Source: Edaphobacter dinghuensis
Lineage (GTDB): Bacteria; Acidobacteriota; Terriglobia; Terriglobales; Acidobacteriaceae
Assembly: GCF_014640335.1 (NCBI RefSeq)
Contig: NZ_BMGT01000002.1
Location: 744,001-808,000 of the forward strand
Reading direction: 5' to 3'
Length of the DNA: 64,000 nucleotides
The notes under the pieces were generated by a model. It did not search any database, had not been told where the DNA came from, and was given only the letters and a program-made list of their open reading frames with translations. Position numbers and translations under genes: made by a program. Below, in pieces: positions 25,627 through 35,040 of this stretch; the first letter of the stretch is position 1, and every line of letters starts with the position of its first letter.

Positions 25627-28600
25627 TTAAACCTCCTCCGAAGCGGCAGATTCTTCCTTGTGGTGAATCAATAGATAGGCCGCCGGAACAAGAAACACCG
25701 TAACTACGACCGAAACGACAAGACCGCCGAGAATCGCACGGGCAAGCGGAGCATACTGCTCGCTGCCTGGCTCCAATGCCAGTGCCATAGGAATCAACCC
25801 CAAAACTGTAGCCAGTGTCGTCATAAGAATCGGCCGCAAACGAGCCTTACTTGCTTCGACAAGTGCCTGAGTCAGAGCCATCCCCTTCTCACGCAAAGTC
25901 CCGGTGAATTCTACAATCAAAATGCTGTTCGATACCGCGATACCGGTCATCATCACAGCGCCCATCAGCGACATGACATTGACTGTTGTCCCTGTCATCC
26001 AAAGAAAGACGAGCACACCTGTAATGCCAGGTGGCACCGCCAGCAGGATAACGAAGGGATCGGAGAAGGAAGCGAACTGTGCCATCAAGATTAGGTAAAC
26101 CAGCACAATCGCCAGAATCAGACCGATACCGAAGCTGGAAAAGGACGACTGCATATCCTTGATAGCGCCTACTTCCTTCACAATCACGCCTTCCGGCATC
26201 TTTGTCTTCGACAGAACCTTACTCACATCGGCATTGGCAACGCTTAGGTCTTCTGACTTTGGCATCACATAAATATCGATGAGACGTCGGAGCTGATAAT
26301 GATCGACCTCTGTAGGAGTGTTGATCTGCTTAATATTCGCGAGCGACTCCAACGGCGTTGTCTTCGTGCCGTCCGGAGAGCGCAACGGGATCTGCATAAA
26401 ATCAGTCAGTGTCTTAATCTGATCTTCCGGATACTGAACCGTCAGCATGTAACTATTGCCACTCTTCGGATCGACCCAGAAACTCGGTGCGATCATGCCG
26501 TCCGAAGTAAGTGCGGTAATCACGTTATCGACGACATCTTTCGGCGACACACCAAGGAGAGCAGCGTGCTCGCGATTGATATTAAGTTCCAGTCCTGGGT
26601 AATCAAGATCCTGCGGAACCAACACGTCATTGACTGAGTTTAGCTTTCGTAGCTTCGCAGCAGTCTCTTGTGCCAACTGGTAATCCGTTTGAAGGTTGCT
26701 TCCTGCTATTTGAATATCAATAGGGGCAGGTTTACCTTGATTTACAACCGAGTCGACCAGACCGCCTGCTTGAAAGTAAGTTCCAACATCTGGAAAGTCT
26801 TTCGCTAACTTACGTCGAACCCGATCCATATATACATAACTGCCGATCTTATGGTCTTCTTTGAGGCTTACCTGGATAAATGCAGTATGCATTCCAGAGT
26901 TAGAGGTATAGATCGCCGACAGGTCAGGAGTAATGCCAATATTGGAAACGATGATATTCAGATCGTGCGGAGTTACGATACTGCGTATATCCTGCTCCAT
27001 TTTGGCTACATACTCATTGGTCAACTCAATTCGTGTTCCAGCCGGAACTTTTACATTGATCACGAATTGCCCAGGATCGGTTCGGGGGAAAAAGGCCTTT
27101 CCCATAAACGGATAGATCGCAAGGCTGACAAGGAAAATGAGAGAACAAGCGCCCACTACAGCTCCGGGCTTTTTGAGACACTTCCACACGGCACGCTCAT
27201 ACCAGGCAAGAAGCGCATAGAACATGCGATTGAATTGAAAGATAACGGTACCGAATAAATTTCGCTTCTTTGGATCGTTTAATGCGCTGTTCGGGTCCAC
27301 TGATGATTCGACTTCTTCGTAATCATCGTGGCTTCCATGCGCGCCATCGATACGGATGAAACGCGCGCAAAACAAGGGTACGACCGTCATGGCAACGATG
27401 AAGGACGCAAAGAGAGCAATCACCACCGCCAAGGCCAATGCAGTAAATAGATACTTACTGACTCCATAAAGAAGCACAACAGGAAAGAAGACGATACAGG
27501 TGCAGACAGTTCCTGCCAGAACAGCAAGCTGCACTTCTTTTCCGCCAACTTCGGCAGCGACAGCAGGAGATTCTCCCATCTCCATATGTCGAAAGATATT
27601 TTCCAGCACTACGACTGAGTTATCAATAAGCCGCGAGAGAGCAAGTGCAAGGCCACCCAGCACCATGGTGTTGATGGAGCTGCCGCCCATATTAAGAATC
27701 AGGAATGTTGCCAGACACGAGATAGGAATAGAAAGCAAAACCGCAATCGTTGCCCGAAAGTTTCCCAGGAACAATAAAATCATCAACGCTGTAAGGACAA
27801 GACCAATCATGCCTTCATTGATGACGTTCTTCACAGCAATTTTTACGAAGACAGATTGATCGAAGACGACATCCGTTTTAAGCACCTTCGGTACATCAAG
27901 TAAGTGGGCAACAGCCTGTTTCACGCCATTCACAATCGTGATGGTGTTGGAGTTACCGCCTTGCTTAAGCACGGGGATATAAACAGATTTTTGACCGTCG
28001 ACCCGAACGATATTGGTCTGCAACTGTCCTGCATCTTTTGCTTGTCCAACGTCTCCTACCATCACAGATGAGTTGCCAACTGTTTTCAGGGGAAGATCGT
28101 TGATCTGGTCGACGATAGGTACCTGGCTATTTGCATAGATGTTGTAATCTTTAGGCCCAATACGAACATCGCCGGCAGGAAGAATCAGGTTGGATGCATT
28201 GAGAGACTTAACTACATCCATGACGCTCATCTGATGCGCTTCCAGCTTTACAGGGTCGACATATACCTGAATCTGTCGATACCGCCCTCCATAGGGCTGT
28301 GGAACTGATGCTCCCGGAACATTGGCAACCTGATTTCTTACACTAAACTGCGCTAAATCTTTGAGCTGAGTTTCATTGAGCCCCTGTCCTTTCAACGTAA
28401 TTAGACAGACAGGCATGTTCGAAGCATCGAACTTGAGCACAACGGGCGGAAGCGTTCCCGGTGGAAGACGACGCAGATTTGCCATGGCAAGGTTAGAGAT
28501 ATTACTTACAGCAGAATTACTATCAACACCCGGCTGAAAGTAGATCTTGATGAGGCTTACGCCCGGAAGTGAGCGGGATTCGATATGATCGATTCCACTT

Positions 28601-28815
28601 CCCAGAGTAAAAAAACGCTCGTAACTATTCGTAATGTCAGATTCAATCTGTTGAGGCGGCATGCCTGAATAGAAGGTAGCGACTACAACAACCGGAATAT
28701 TGACCTGAGGAAATAGGTCAACCGGCATACCTATCACCGTCGTAACACCAACAACAATTACGATCAGGCACATCATCAGTACAAAAAATGGATATTTAAT
28801 TGCGAAGGATGACAT
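25627..28815 (-). CDS. RND efflux transporter, inner-membrane pump
   Basis: A 1,062-residue AcrB/MdtB-type proton-driven pump with the usual twelve membrane helices and two large periplasmic loops. It opens with FAIKYPFFVLMMCLIVIVVG and MPVDLFPQVNIPVV. In helix 4, where AcrB has the Asp-Asp proton relay, this protein reads SRLIDNSVVVLENIF, a single Asp followed by Asn. The C-terminal half has GAVMMTGIAVSNSILIVEFT and RLRPILMTTLATVLGLIPMA. Its ATG overlaps the adaptor gene's TAA by one base. The substrate cannot be told; the close neighbourhood gives no hint of metal or drug specificity. Confidence 0.93.
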   Translation of the reverse strand: MSSFAIKYPFFVLMMCLIVIVVGVTTVIGMPVDLFPQVNIPVVVVATFYSGMPPQQIESDITNSYERFFTLGSGIDHIESRSLPGVSLIKIYFQPGVDSNSAVSNISNLAMANLRRLPPGTLPPVVLKFDASNMPVCLITLKGQGLNETQLKDLAQFSVRNQVANVPGASVPQPYGGRYRQIQVYVDPVKLEAHQMSVMDVVKSLNASNLILPAGDVRIGPKDYNIYANSQVPIVDQINDLPLKTVGNSSVMVGDVGQAKDAGQLQTNIVRVDGQKSVYIPVLKQGGNSNTITIVNGVKQAVAHLLDVPKVLKTDVVFDQSVFVKIAVKNVINEGMIGLVLTALMILLFLGNFRATIAVLLSIPISCLATFLILNMGGSSINTMVLGGLALALSRLIDNSVVVLENIFRHMEMGESPAVAAEVGGKEVQLAVLAGTVCTCIVFFPVVLLYGVSKYLFTALALAVVIALFASFIVAMTVVPLFCARFIRIDGAHGSHDDYEEVESSVDPNSALNDPKKRNLFGTVIFQFNRMFYALLAWYERAVWKCLKKPGAVVGACSLIFLVSLAIYPFMGKAFFPRTDPGQFVINVKVPAGTRIELTNEYVAKMEQDIRSIVTPHDLNIIVSNIGITPDLSAIYTSNSGMHTAFIQVSLKEDHKIGSYVYMDRVRRKLAKDFPDVGTYFQAGGLVDSVVNQGKPAPIDIQIAGSNLQTDYQLAQETAAKLRKLNSVNDVLVPQDLDYPGLELNINREHAALLGVSPKDVVDNVITALTSDGMIAPSFWVDPKSGNSYMLTVQYPEDQIKTLTDFMQIPLRSPDGTKTTPLESLANIKQINTPTEVDHYQLRRLIDIYVMPKSEDLSVANADVSKVLSKTKMPEGVIVKEVGAIKDMQSSFSSFGIGLILAIVLVYLILMAQFASFSDPFVILLAVPPGITGVLVFLWMTGTTVNVMSLMGAVMMTGIAVSNSILIVEFTGTLREKGMALTQALVEASKARLRPILMTTLATVLGLIPMALALEPGSEQYAPLARAILGGLVVSVVVTVFLVPAAYLLIHHKEESAASEEV

Positions 28816-30050
28816 TACTTATCCCCCGCTTCGCTCGGCATAGACACGGACTCGAATCTCGGAGCTACCTGCTGCCCCACCTGATAGTTTGCCTGGGCAG
28901 ATACGATTACCACTTCACCTTCCGTAAGGCCACTGGTAATCTCGGCCCGATCAGCCCCTTGCACACCCAACGTCACGATCTTCTTTTCAACGCGATTATC
29001 TTTATCCAGCGCTAAGACGTAAGACTGCGAATCTCCCTGGACTACAGCCCGAATTGGAACCTCAAGAACATTGTTTCGTTGCTGAAGAGAGATAACTGTT
29101 TCCGCATACATTCCCGGGCTCAGCTCCAGTGTGGGATTAGCAACATCAACTTCCGTCACCATGGTTCTCGTCGAAGGATCGAGCGCGCGAGCAAATCGAA
29201 TGATCTTTCCCATAAATGATTTCCCCGTCGCCTGAACTTTGACTTGCACGGTCCCCCCGTCCTGAATGTAGGGGACGTCTGCCTCAGGGACCGGCATGCG
29301 CAGCCGCAGCACGTCACTCTGTGCAAGCTGCACGACCGGCATCGCCTGTGTATTGGAGGCAGTTCCAGCCTGGATCAACGATCCCGTATCGGCATACCGC
29401 TTCGTAACAACGCCATTGAATGGAGCAGTGACGACGGAATAATCCGCCAAAGCCTGAACTCGCTGCTTGTCTGCATTCGATACGCTCAGCTGCTCTTCAG
29501 TAGCCGCGAGAGCAGCCTTTGCAACATCGATACTCGCCTCTGAATTCTGGTCTTTTGCGAGCGCATCATCTAACTCCTGCTGCGCGATCAGGCCAGGCCG
29601 TTGACGTGCTGCTTCAGAAAGCCGCAGATATGCATCGTGCAATGCAGCATGGCTCGACTCAGCTCCCACAACCTGGCTCTTGGCCCGGGCAATCTCCGAC
29701 TGACTGTGCCTTACTTCAGCCTGGGCGCCCACCAGTTGAGCGTTGAGCTCAGGAACCTCTAGCGTGGCAATTACCTGTCCTGTTCGCACACGGTCGCCAA
29801 TATCGACATTGATACGGCGGATGTAGCCCGATACTTTGGCATGAAGATCTACTTCTTGATAGGGCTGAAACTGCCCGGCTACGGTAAGCGTACTGGCCAG
29901 ATTTCCTCGTGTAACCCGAGCTACGGAAGCTCCGGTTATGGTCGGTGACGATGCCTGAGAACTACTGCTTTTGCAACCAGTGGAAACAAAGCACGCTAAA
30001 GTAATCAGCACGGAGACCCCTGCCAAAGTCAGGGAAGTTCGCTTGCACAT
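28815..30050 (-). CDS. RND efflux periplasmic adaptor (membrane fusion protein)
   Basis: A 411-residue AcrA/HlyD-type adaptor and probable lipoprotein: the signal peptide ends at the lipobox VSTGC (Cys about 26). A lipoyl half-motif (PYQEVDLHAKVSGYIRRINVD) is followed by an alpha-hairpin (about 105-190). The second lipoyl half is TAPFNGVVTKRYADTGSLI, and beta-barrel segments follow (SPGMYAETVISL). It is the first gene of the adaptor-pump-channel operon. No TetR- or MarR-like regulator is adjacent. Confidence 0.92.
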   Translation of the reverse strand: MCKRTSLTLAGVSVLITLACFVSTGCKSSSSQASSPTITGASVARVTRGNLASTLTVAGQFQPYQEVDLHAKVSGYIRRINVDIGDRVRTGQVIATLEVPELNAQLVGAQAEVRHSQSEIARAKSQVVGAESSHAALHDAYLRLSEAARQRPGLIAQQELDDALAKDQNSEASIDVAKAALAATEEQLSVSNADKQRVQALADYSVVTAPFNGVVTKRYADTGSLIQAGTASNTQAMPVVQLAQSDVLRLRMPVPEADVPYIQDGGTVQVKVQATGKSFMGKIIRFARALDPSTRTMVTEVDVANPTLELSPGMYAETVISLQQRNNVLEVPIRAVVQGDSQSYVLALDKDNRVEKKIVTLGVQGADRAEITSGLTEGEVVIVSAQANYQVGQQVAPRFESVSMPSEAGDK

Positions 30051-30172
30051 GTTGTAAACACCTGTATAAGAACGTAGGCCGGCATAGGGAACATACAGCC
30101 GCAGAGTATCCGGTCAGAAATCTGCAACTGTGCTCTGAGCAATGGTGCTCAGACAGACGCTATTGCTTGAAA

Positions 30173-30556
30173 TTACCTGGAGGCCGAAAGAACGGGTGGG
30201 GGACGGAAGAAGAAGAAAGTCTGACTGGGCTGTTTAGGAAGCTGTGCCAGATGCTCGACGCTCTTTGGTAAAAAGGTCGGCTTCAATGACCACAACGCTG
30301 CCAGCATAATCCCCATGGCTACGGCAAAAAGAACACGCACCTCAGGGTGGACTACAGGTTCGGCAGCCAGCTTTGCGCTTTCGAATGTAGCCGGTCTTTC
30401 CCTTTGGGAGAGCAGCTTCGCCGCGGACATGTGAGTCGCAGGATTGTAGAGGGAAACCTTATACCGAACGCCCCACGAAAAGACAGCAAGGGCCAGCATG
30501 GCGATAGTGACTATCATCCATTGCGAACCACGCCGGCTTGTGTGCTCAGCATTCAT
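30173..30556 (-). CDS. Small membrane protein upstream of the RND operon
   Basis: A 127-residue hypothetical protein from ATG 30556; a GTG-type start at 30610 would add 18 residues. Two membrane segments are visible: WMIVTIAMLALAVFSWGV near the N-terminus and VRVLFAVAMGIMLAALWSL in the middle. They flank a periplasmic or cytoplasmic stretch that ends in an aromatic and proline tail (TFFFFRPPPVLSASR). It is on the same strand as and 122 bases ahead of the RND adaptor gene, so it may belong to the same transcript. No family is recognised with confidence. Confidence 0.6.
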   Translation of the reverse strand: MNAEHTSRRGSQWMIVTIAMLALAVFSWGVRYKVSLYNPATHMSAAKLLSQRERPATFESAKLAAEPVVHPEVRVLFAVAMGIMLAALWSLKPTFLPKSVEHLAQLPKQPSQTFFFFRPPPVLSASR

Positions 30557-30647
30557 TGATTCATAAGGTCGCGCAAGTCTGCGCAACGATTCATATCCTT
30601 GGACTTGCAAACAGAACTTTAGTATGGTGCAAAATTACTTATTTCGC

Positions 30648-30682
30648 AAAGATAGATCTTCAATACAGAAGAATCTATCTTT
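30648..30682. repeat. Inverted repeat between the small membrane protein and tRNA-Val
   Basis: AAAGATAGAT (30648-30657) pairs with ATCTATCTTT (30673-30682). The stem continues CTTC/GAAG after a one-base bulge around AATACA. It is AT-rich and lies upstream of both flanking genes, so it might be a regulatory site or an RNA hairpin. Confidence 0.45.
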
Positions 30683-30774
30683 ATCAACAGAGCATTACCT
30701 CGACAATAATATTCGCTCATTGCATCGTCGCCGTTACTCCCATACACTCATTAAGTAATCCTTATAACCGGAAC

Positions 30775-30851
<77 letters not shown>

Positions 30852-30881
30852 TATTCCCATTCCGTCTGCGACAAACCTCTC

Positions 30882-31778
30882 ATGGCTTCCCGCCTTATCA
30901 TCAATGCGGACGACTTCGGCCTAACGCCGGGCGTCAATCGCGCAATCGCAGAGCTTCACCAGGCACATGTCCTCACATCAACCACACTGATGGCCACTGG
31001 CGCAGCCTTTGGCGATGCCGTCGCAATTGCCCATGCCAATCCATCGCTTGGGGTCGGTTGCCATATCGTTCTTACCGACGGCGAGCCCGTCTCTGCTCCC
31101 CACAGCATTCCAACATTGCTGGGTGAAGACGGTAAACATTTCAGATCATCCCTGCTCGACTTCATGCAGGCACTCATGCGCGGCAACATCCGCGAAGAGG
31201 AGATCGAATGCGAAGCCCTTGCGCAGGTCCAGAAGCTGCAACAGGCCGGCATCGCGGTCACTCATCTCGATACTCATAAACATACCCACCTCTTCCCTGC
31301 CGTAGCGCGCCCGCTTTTGCGTGTTGCCCAACGCTGCTCCATTGGAGCCGTCCGCAATCCCTTCGAGCCTGCGTGGAGTTCTCGCCTTGCACCTAACGCC
31401 TTCGTCCGGCGGCTTCAGTTCCACATTCTGAGCATGGTTGGCAAACGATCCTTTGAATCTCTACCGCAGCTCCATAACGGGAACATGCATACCACGGAAG
31501 GAACGATCGGCGTCTCGGCAACCGGCCAGCTTGACGCTACCTCTCTCCGCAAAATCCTCCACGCTATGCCCGAAGGCACGTGGGAGCTTGTCTGCCATCC
31601 TGGCTACAACGATGCGGCACTTAATGCCATCACTACCCGTCTCCGTGCAACGCGCGAGGTCGAACGTGAGGCGCTCCTCCAGGAAATTCCGCAGGCAATC
31701 CGCACCGTTTCCGGCCTGGAGCTCATCCATTATGGACAGATAGGCCAGCCACACCGCGACTACGAGAGATCCCTATGA
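30882..31778 (+). CDS. ChbG/HpnK (YdjC)-family carbohydrate deacetylase
   Basis: A 298-residue metal-dependent deacetylase of the YdjC fold. Metal ligands are visible in LIINADDFGLTPGVNRAI (Asp pair, about 5-22), GVGCHIVLTDGEP (His) and LDTHKHTHLFPAV (His pair). Known members remove acetyl groups from chitobiose-type sugars or act in hopanoid formation. ATG 30882 starts the family sequence; the open frame upstream runs through tRNA-Val. Its stop overlaps the bshA start by four bases, so it is translationally coupled to bacillithiol synthesis. Confidence 0.88.
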   Translation: MASRLIINADDFGLTPGVNRAIAELHQAHVLTSTTLMATGAAFGDAVAIAHANPSLGVGCHIVLTDGEPVSAPHSIPTLLGEDGKHFRSSLLDFMQALMRGNIREEEIECEALAQVQKLQQAGIAVTHLDTHKHTHLFPAVARPLLRVAQRCSIGAVRNPFEPAWSSRLAPNAFVRRLQFHILSMVGKRSFESLPQLHNGNMHTTEGTIGVSATGQLDATSLRKILHAMPEGTWELVCHPGYNDAALNAITTRLRATREVEREALLQEIPQAIRTVSGLELIHYGQIGQPHRDYERSL

Positions 31779-32917
31779 AGATCGGCATCACCTGTTATCC
31801 CACCTACGGCGGCAGCGGCGTTGTCGCTACCGAATTGGGAATCGAGCTTGCCGCACGCGGCCACGACATCCACTTCATCACATACTCGCAGCCGTTTCGT
31901 CTGACTGGCCGCGAGGGCAACATTCACTTCCATGAAGTGGCCGTCTCCAACTATCCCCTCTTCGAGCATCCTCCTTACGACCTTGCGCTGGCCACTCGCA
32001 TGGCTGAAGTTGCGGAGTTTTACTCGCTCGATCTACTGCACGTCCACTACGCCATTCCCCATTCGGTCAGTGCTCTGCTCGCCAAGCAGATGCTCGCCGC
32101 AAATGGTCGAAAACTTCCTTTCATCACAACGCTGCACGGCACCGACATCACGTTGGTCGGCCTTGATGCCTCCTATCTGCCGATTACGCGATTCGGAATC
32201 GTAAAGTCCGACGGTGTGACGGCGATCTCCAGTCATCTCCGCGACCGCACCCGCGAAGCATTCGGCGTCACGTCCGAGATCGAGGTAATACCGAACTTCG
32301 TCAATTGCAACGTCTACGTTCGCAACCCCGAGCTGGTCGCCACCATGCGACCTCGCTTCGCCGCCGCCAATGAGCGACTGCTTGTTCACCTCTCTAACTT
32401 CCGTCCCGTCAAGCGCGTTCAGGATGTCGTCAAAGTCTTCGCCCGCGTTGCCGCCGCCATGCCTGCGCGGCTCATGCTGATTGGCGATGGTCCGGACCGC
32501 AGCGCTGCCGAGCATCTGGCCTTACAGCTCAAAGTGCAGGACCGCATCCACTTCGTAGGTAAGCAGGACAACGTCAACGAGCTGCTACCACTGGCCGATC
32601 TGATGCTGATGCCAAGCGAAATGGAATCCTTCGGCTTGGCAGCGCTTGAAGCAATGGCCTGCAGCGTCCCCAGCATCGCAACCCGCGTCGGCGGTGTTCC
32701 CGAATTAATTGAGGATGGACGCAACGGCCTGCTCTTCGACGTGGGAGACGTCGACGCCATGGCCAAAGCCGCGATTGCGCTGCTTAGCGATGACTCGCGC
32801 CTGGCGCTCTTATCCAAGGCCGCTCGCCAGACAGCGCAGGAGCAGTTCTGCGCCTCGCGCATCATCCCGTTCTACGAGCGTTATTACGACCGAGTCATCG
32901 CTCGAACCACAATTTAG
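31775..32917 (+). CDS. bshA: N-acetyl-alpha-D-glucosaminyl L-malate synthase
   Basis: First enzyme of bacillithiol synthesis: transfers GlcNAc from UDP-GlcNAc to L-malate. It is a 380-residue GT4 retaining glycosyltransferase. The opening MKIGITCYPTYGGSGVVATE, FITTLHGTDITLVG and PSEMESFGLAALEAMAC (the E-x7-E donor-binding motif) match BshA closely. It is coupled by a four-base overlap to the deacetylase gene upstream. No bshB (LmbE/PIG-L type) or bshC lies in the window. Its stop overlaps the convergent kinase gene by four bases. Confidence 0.93.
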   Translation: MKIGITCYPTYGGSGVVATELGIELAARGHDIHFITYSQPFRLTGREGNIHFHEVAVSNYPLFEHPPYDLALATRMAEVAEFYSLDLLHVHYAIPHSVSALLAKQMLAANGRKLPFITTLHGTDITLVGLDASYLPITRFGIVKSDGVTAISSHLRDRTREAFGVTSEIEVIPNFVNCNVYVRNPELVATMRPRFAAANERLLVHLSNFRPVKRVQDVVKVFARVAAAMPARLMLIGDGPDRSAAEHLALQLKVQDRIHFVGKQDNVNELLPLADLMLMPSEMESFGLAALEAMACSVPSIATRVGGVPELIEDGRNGLLFDVGDVDAMAKAAIALLSDDSRLALLSKAARQTAQEQFCASRIIPFYERYYDRVIARTTI

Positions 32918-34314
32918 CTTCTGGTCACTGCTCTCACCGCGTCTCCCACCAGACGCAAAGCTTGCTCGGCGGCATCGCCGACTGGCCCCCAGACCTCCGC
33001 TTCGTCATCGAGAATAGGCATTCGCAGACTTACCTTCGTTCCCCTGCCCGGTCGGCTATTAATCTCGACGCCAGCCAGGCTACCGTAGAGAACGCCCATC
33101 CGTTCACGCACATTCCGTATCCCGATGCCGGAGCCAGGGCGGATCAGACCGCTGACCGGCGAAGCACAGTCCCACTCCGGATCCATGCCCACACCGTCGT
33201 CTTCAACCTCGACCAGCAACATACCATCCTCGGTGATCCGGCTGCGCAGCGTCACTGTGCCGCCGCTGATGCGCGGCTCCAGACCATGCTTGATGCTGTT
33301 TTCAATCAGCGGTTGAAGCAACATACCCGGCACGACAACATGCAGGGTTTCTTCGGCGATCTCCTTGACCACCTTAAGCTTCTCGCCGAAGCGCACCACC
33401 TCGATATCGAGATAATCATCGGTGAACATCAACTCTTCGCTGAAAGGCACAAAAGCTTCGCGATCCTTAAGCAGCACACGCAGTATGTTGCCCAACTTCA
33501 CGATCATCTCCCGCGCCAGTTCAGGCCGCGAGCGCACCAGCGATGTGATGGAATTGAGCGTATTGAACAGAAAGTGTGGATTAATCTGCCGTTGCAGCGC
33601 ATCGAGCCGTGCCTCCAGCAGCAGCCTTCCCTGCTCCTCCAGCTTCCGCTCGATGCGCACCGAGTTCCATATCTTGAGTGGAATGCCGACCACCACCGGC
33701 GAGCTGGCACAGATTAGCAGCTCCACCCACCATGAGCCAGAGTGCAGTTCGAAGAACCGCCGTGGATATAACCGCGAGAGCATACTGAGCCCAAATGCAC
33801 CCGTAGCAATCGACAGCAGAAGCAGCACTTGCCGATCCAAACTGGGACGGCGCAGGTTGCGTGTCACCCAGCGGTAGATGCTGAGGTCGATCATCGGCGA
33901 AAAAGACCAGACATCCTCCGCACTCGCAAAACGGCGAAAGGCTCCCGCTGCAGCAGCCACCAGCAGGTTCACCGGAAGCGCCAGATACTCGTGATGCAGC
34001 ATGGCGGGAAGCGCGAGCGCTGCGCCACCGGCCATCGCCGCCAGCGGGCCCACCAGAATGCCGAGCAGGATCGTCGTCTCGTACGAGAGATCGGCGGCCA
34101 GAAAATTCGGCACCAGCACCCGCACCCAGACGCCCAGCGTAAGCGGTACGCAGATCATTGCCACCAGTGCCGCAGTCTGGCGCCGGGTACGTCGCGAGGT
34201 AAACAGCAGCTCCTTGAACGTCTTCGCCCGCGCCAGCGAGGTCGATACGGCAGCGGCCACCCCCAGCTCGATAAGCAGCGTAATCAGGATCAGCTTTGGA
34301 TCGGTCTGCGTCAC
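32914..34314 (-). CDS. LytS/YpdA-type sensor histidine kinase (orphan)
   Basis: A 466-residue membrane histidine kinase. The N-terminal 210 residues contain several hydrophobic helices (LLGILVGPLAAMAGGAALAL, VLLLLSIATGAFGLSML), resembling the 5TM sensor of LytS-like kinases. The phosphoacceptor is H247 in ALQRQINPHFLFNTLNSI (His_kinase family). The ATPase domain shows LQPLIENSIKHGL (N-box) and GSGIGIRNVRERM (G-box). Such kinases pair with LytTR response regulators, but none is adjacent: convergent bshA and divergent ribA flank it. Confidence 0.9.
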   Translation of the reverse strand: MTQTDPKLILITLLIELGVAAAVSTSLARAKTFKELLFTSRRTRRQTAALVAMICVPLTLGVWVRVLVPNFLAADLSYETTILLGILVGPLAAMAGGAALALPAMLHHEYLALPVNLLVAAAAGAFRRFASAEDVWSFSPMIDLSIYRWVTRNLRRPSLDRQVLLLLSIATGAFGLSMLSRLYPRRFFELHSGSWWVELLICASSPVVVGIPLKIWNSVRIERKLEEQGRLLLEARLDALQRQINPHFLFNTLNSITSLVRSRPELAREMIVKLGNILRVLLKDREAFVPFSEELMFTDDYLDIEVVRFGEKLKVVKEIAEETLHVVVPGMLLQPLIENSIKHGLEPRISGGTVTLRSRITEDGMLLVEVEDDGVGMDPEWDCASPVSGLIRPGSGIGIRNVRERMGVLYGSLAGVEINSRPGRGTKVSLRMPILDDEAEVWGPVGDAAEQALRLVGDAVRAVTRS

Positions 34315-34398
34315 AAACCTACTTTACGCCTTCGATTGCATCAAATCTCGCTGCGCCGCAATCCAATCCCTGTGCAGTCCGAAACGTATAATCAGACT

Positions 34399-35037
34399 AT
34401 GCCCTTTGCATCCGTCACCAAGATAGCCGACGCCGACTTCCCTACCCGGTGGGGACACTTCCGCATTCTCGGCTTCGAGGGCGTAACCACTAATCCGCAG
34501 CCCTGCAACGAGGCGATTCCTGCTCCGGCGACGCGGACAGAGGCTGCAGTGGCCCTGGTGATGGGCGATATCCACGCGGCTCCTCCCATCGTCCGCATCC
34601 ATTCGCAGTGCCTTACGGGAGATGTCTTTCACTCGCTGCGCTGCGACTGCCGTCAGCAGCTTGAACTTGCCCTCGCCACAATCGCCGAGGCAGGCACCGG
34701 TATCCTCCTCTACGAGCAGCAGGAGGGCCGCGGAATCGGCCTGATGGCCAAGCTACGCGCCTACGAGCTCCAGGACCAGGGCCGCGACACCATCGAAGCC
34801 AACCTTGAGTTGGGCTACGCCGCCGATTGTCGCGCCTACGAACTGCCCGCCGCGATCCTCAAATCACTCGGCGTAAAGGCCGTTCGCCTGATTACCAACA
34901 ATCCGGAGAAGGTAGAGGCGCTGGTCTCTGCCGGTATTGAAGTGACCGAGCGAATCTCTGCCGTTGTGCCCACCGAACCTACCTTCGACCGCTACATTCA
35001 GACCAAGCGCGACAAGATGGGACACCTGGTCGGCTAA
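34399..35037 (+). CDS. ribA: GTP cyclohydrolase II
   Basis: First step of riboflavin synthesis: opens GTP to 2,5-diamino-6-ribosylamino-pyrimidinone phosphate. It is a 212-residue stand-alone RibA with no fused RibB domain. Zinc is held by C71, C82 and C84 (SQCLTGDVFHSLRCDC). Catalysis involves LLYEQQEGRGIGLMAKLRAY and the C-terminal LITNNPEKVEAL. ATG 34399 gives the family start; the much longer open frame reaching back to 33829 is antisense to the kinase and is not used. The neighbouring esterase gene converges with only three bases between stops. Confidence 0.95.
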   Translation: MPFASVTKIADADFPTRWGHFRILGFEGVTTNPQPCNEAIPAPATRTEAAVALVMGDIHAAPPIVRIHSQCLTGDVFHSLRCDCRQQLELALATIAEAGTGILLYEQQEGRGIGLMAKLRAYELQDQGRDTIEANLELGYAADCRAYELPAAILKSLGVKAVRLITNNPEKVEALVSAGIEVTERISAVVPTEPTFDRYIQTKRDKMGHLVG

Positions 35038-35040
35038 AGC

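Noticed and set aside
33829..34398. Long N-terminal extension of the ribA frame
   Set aside because: It is antisense to the LytS-type kinase, His/Arg/Gln-rich, and RibA homology begins at ATG 34399.
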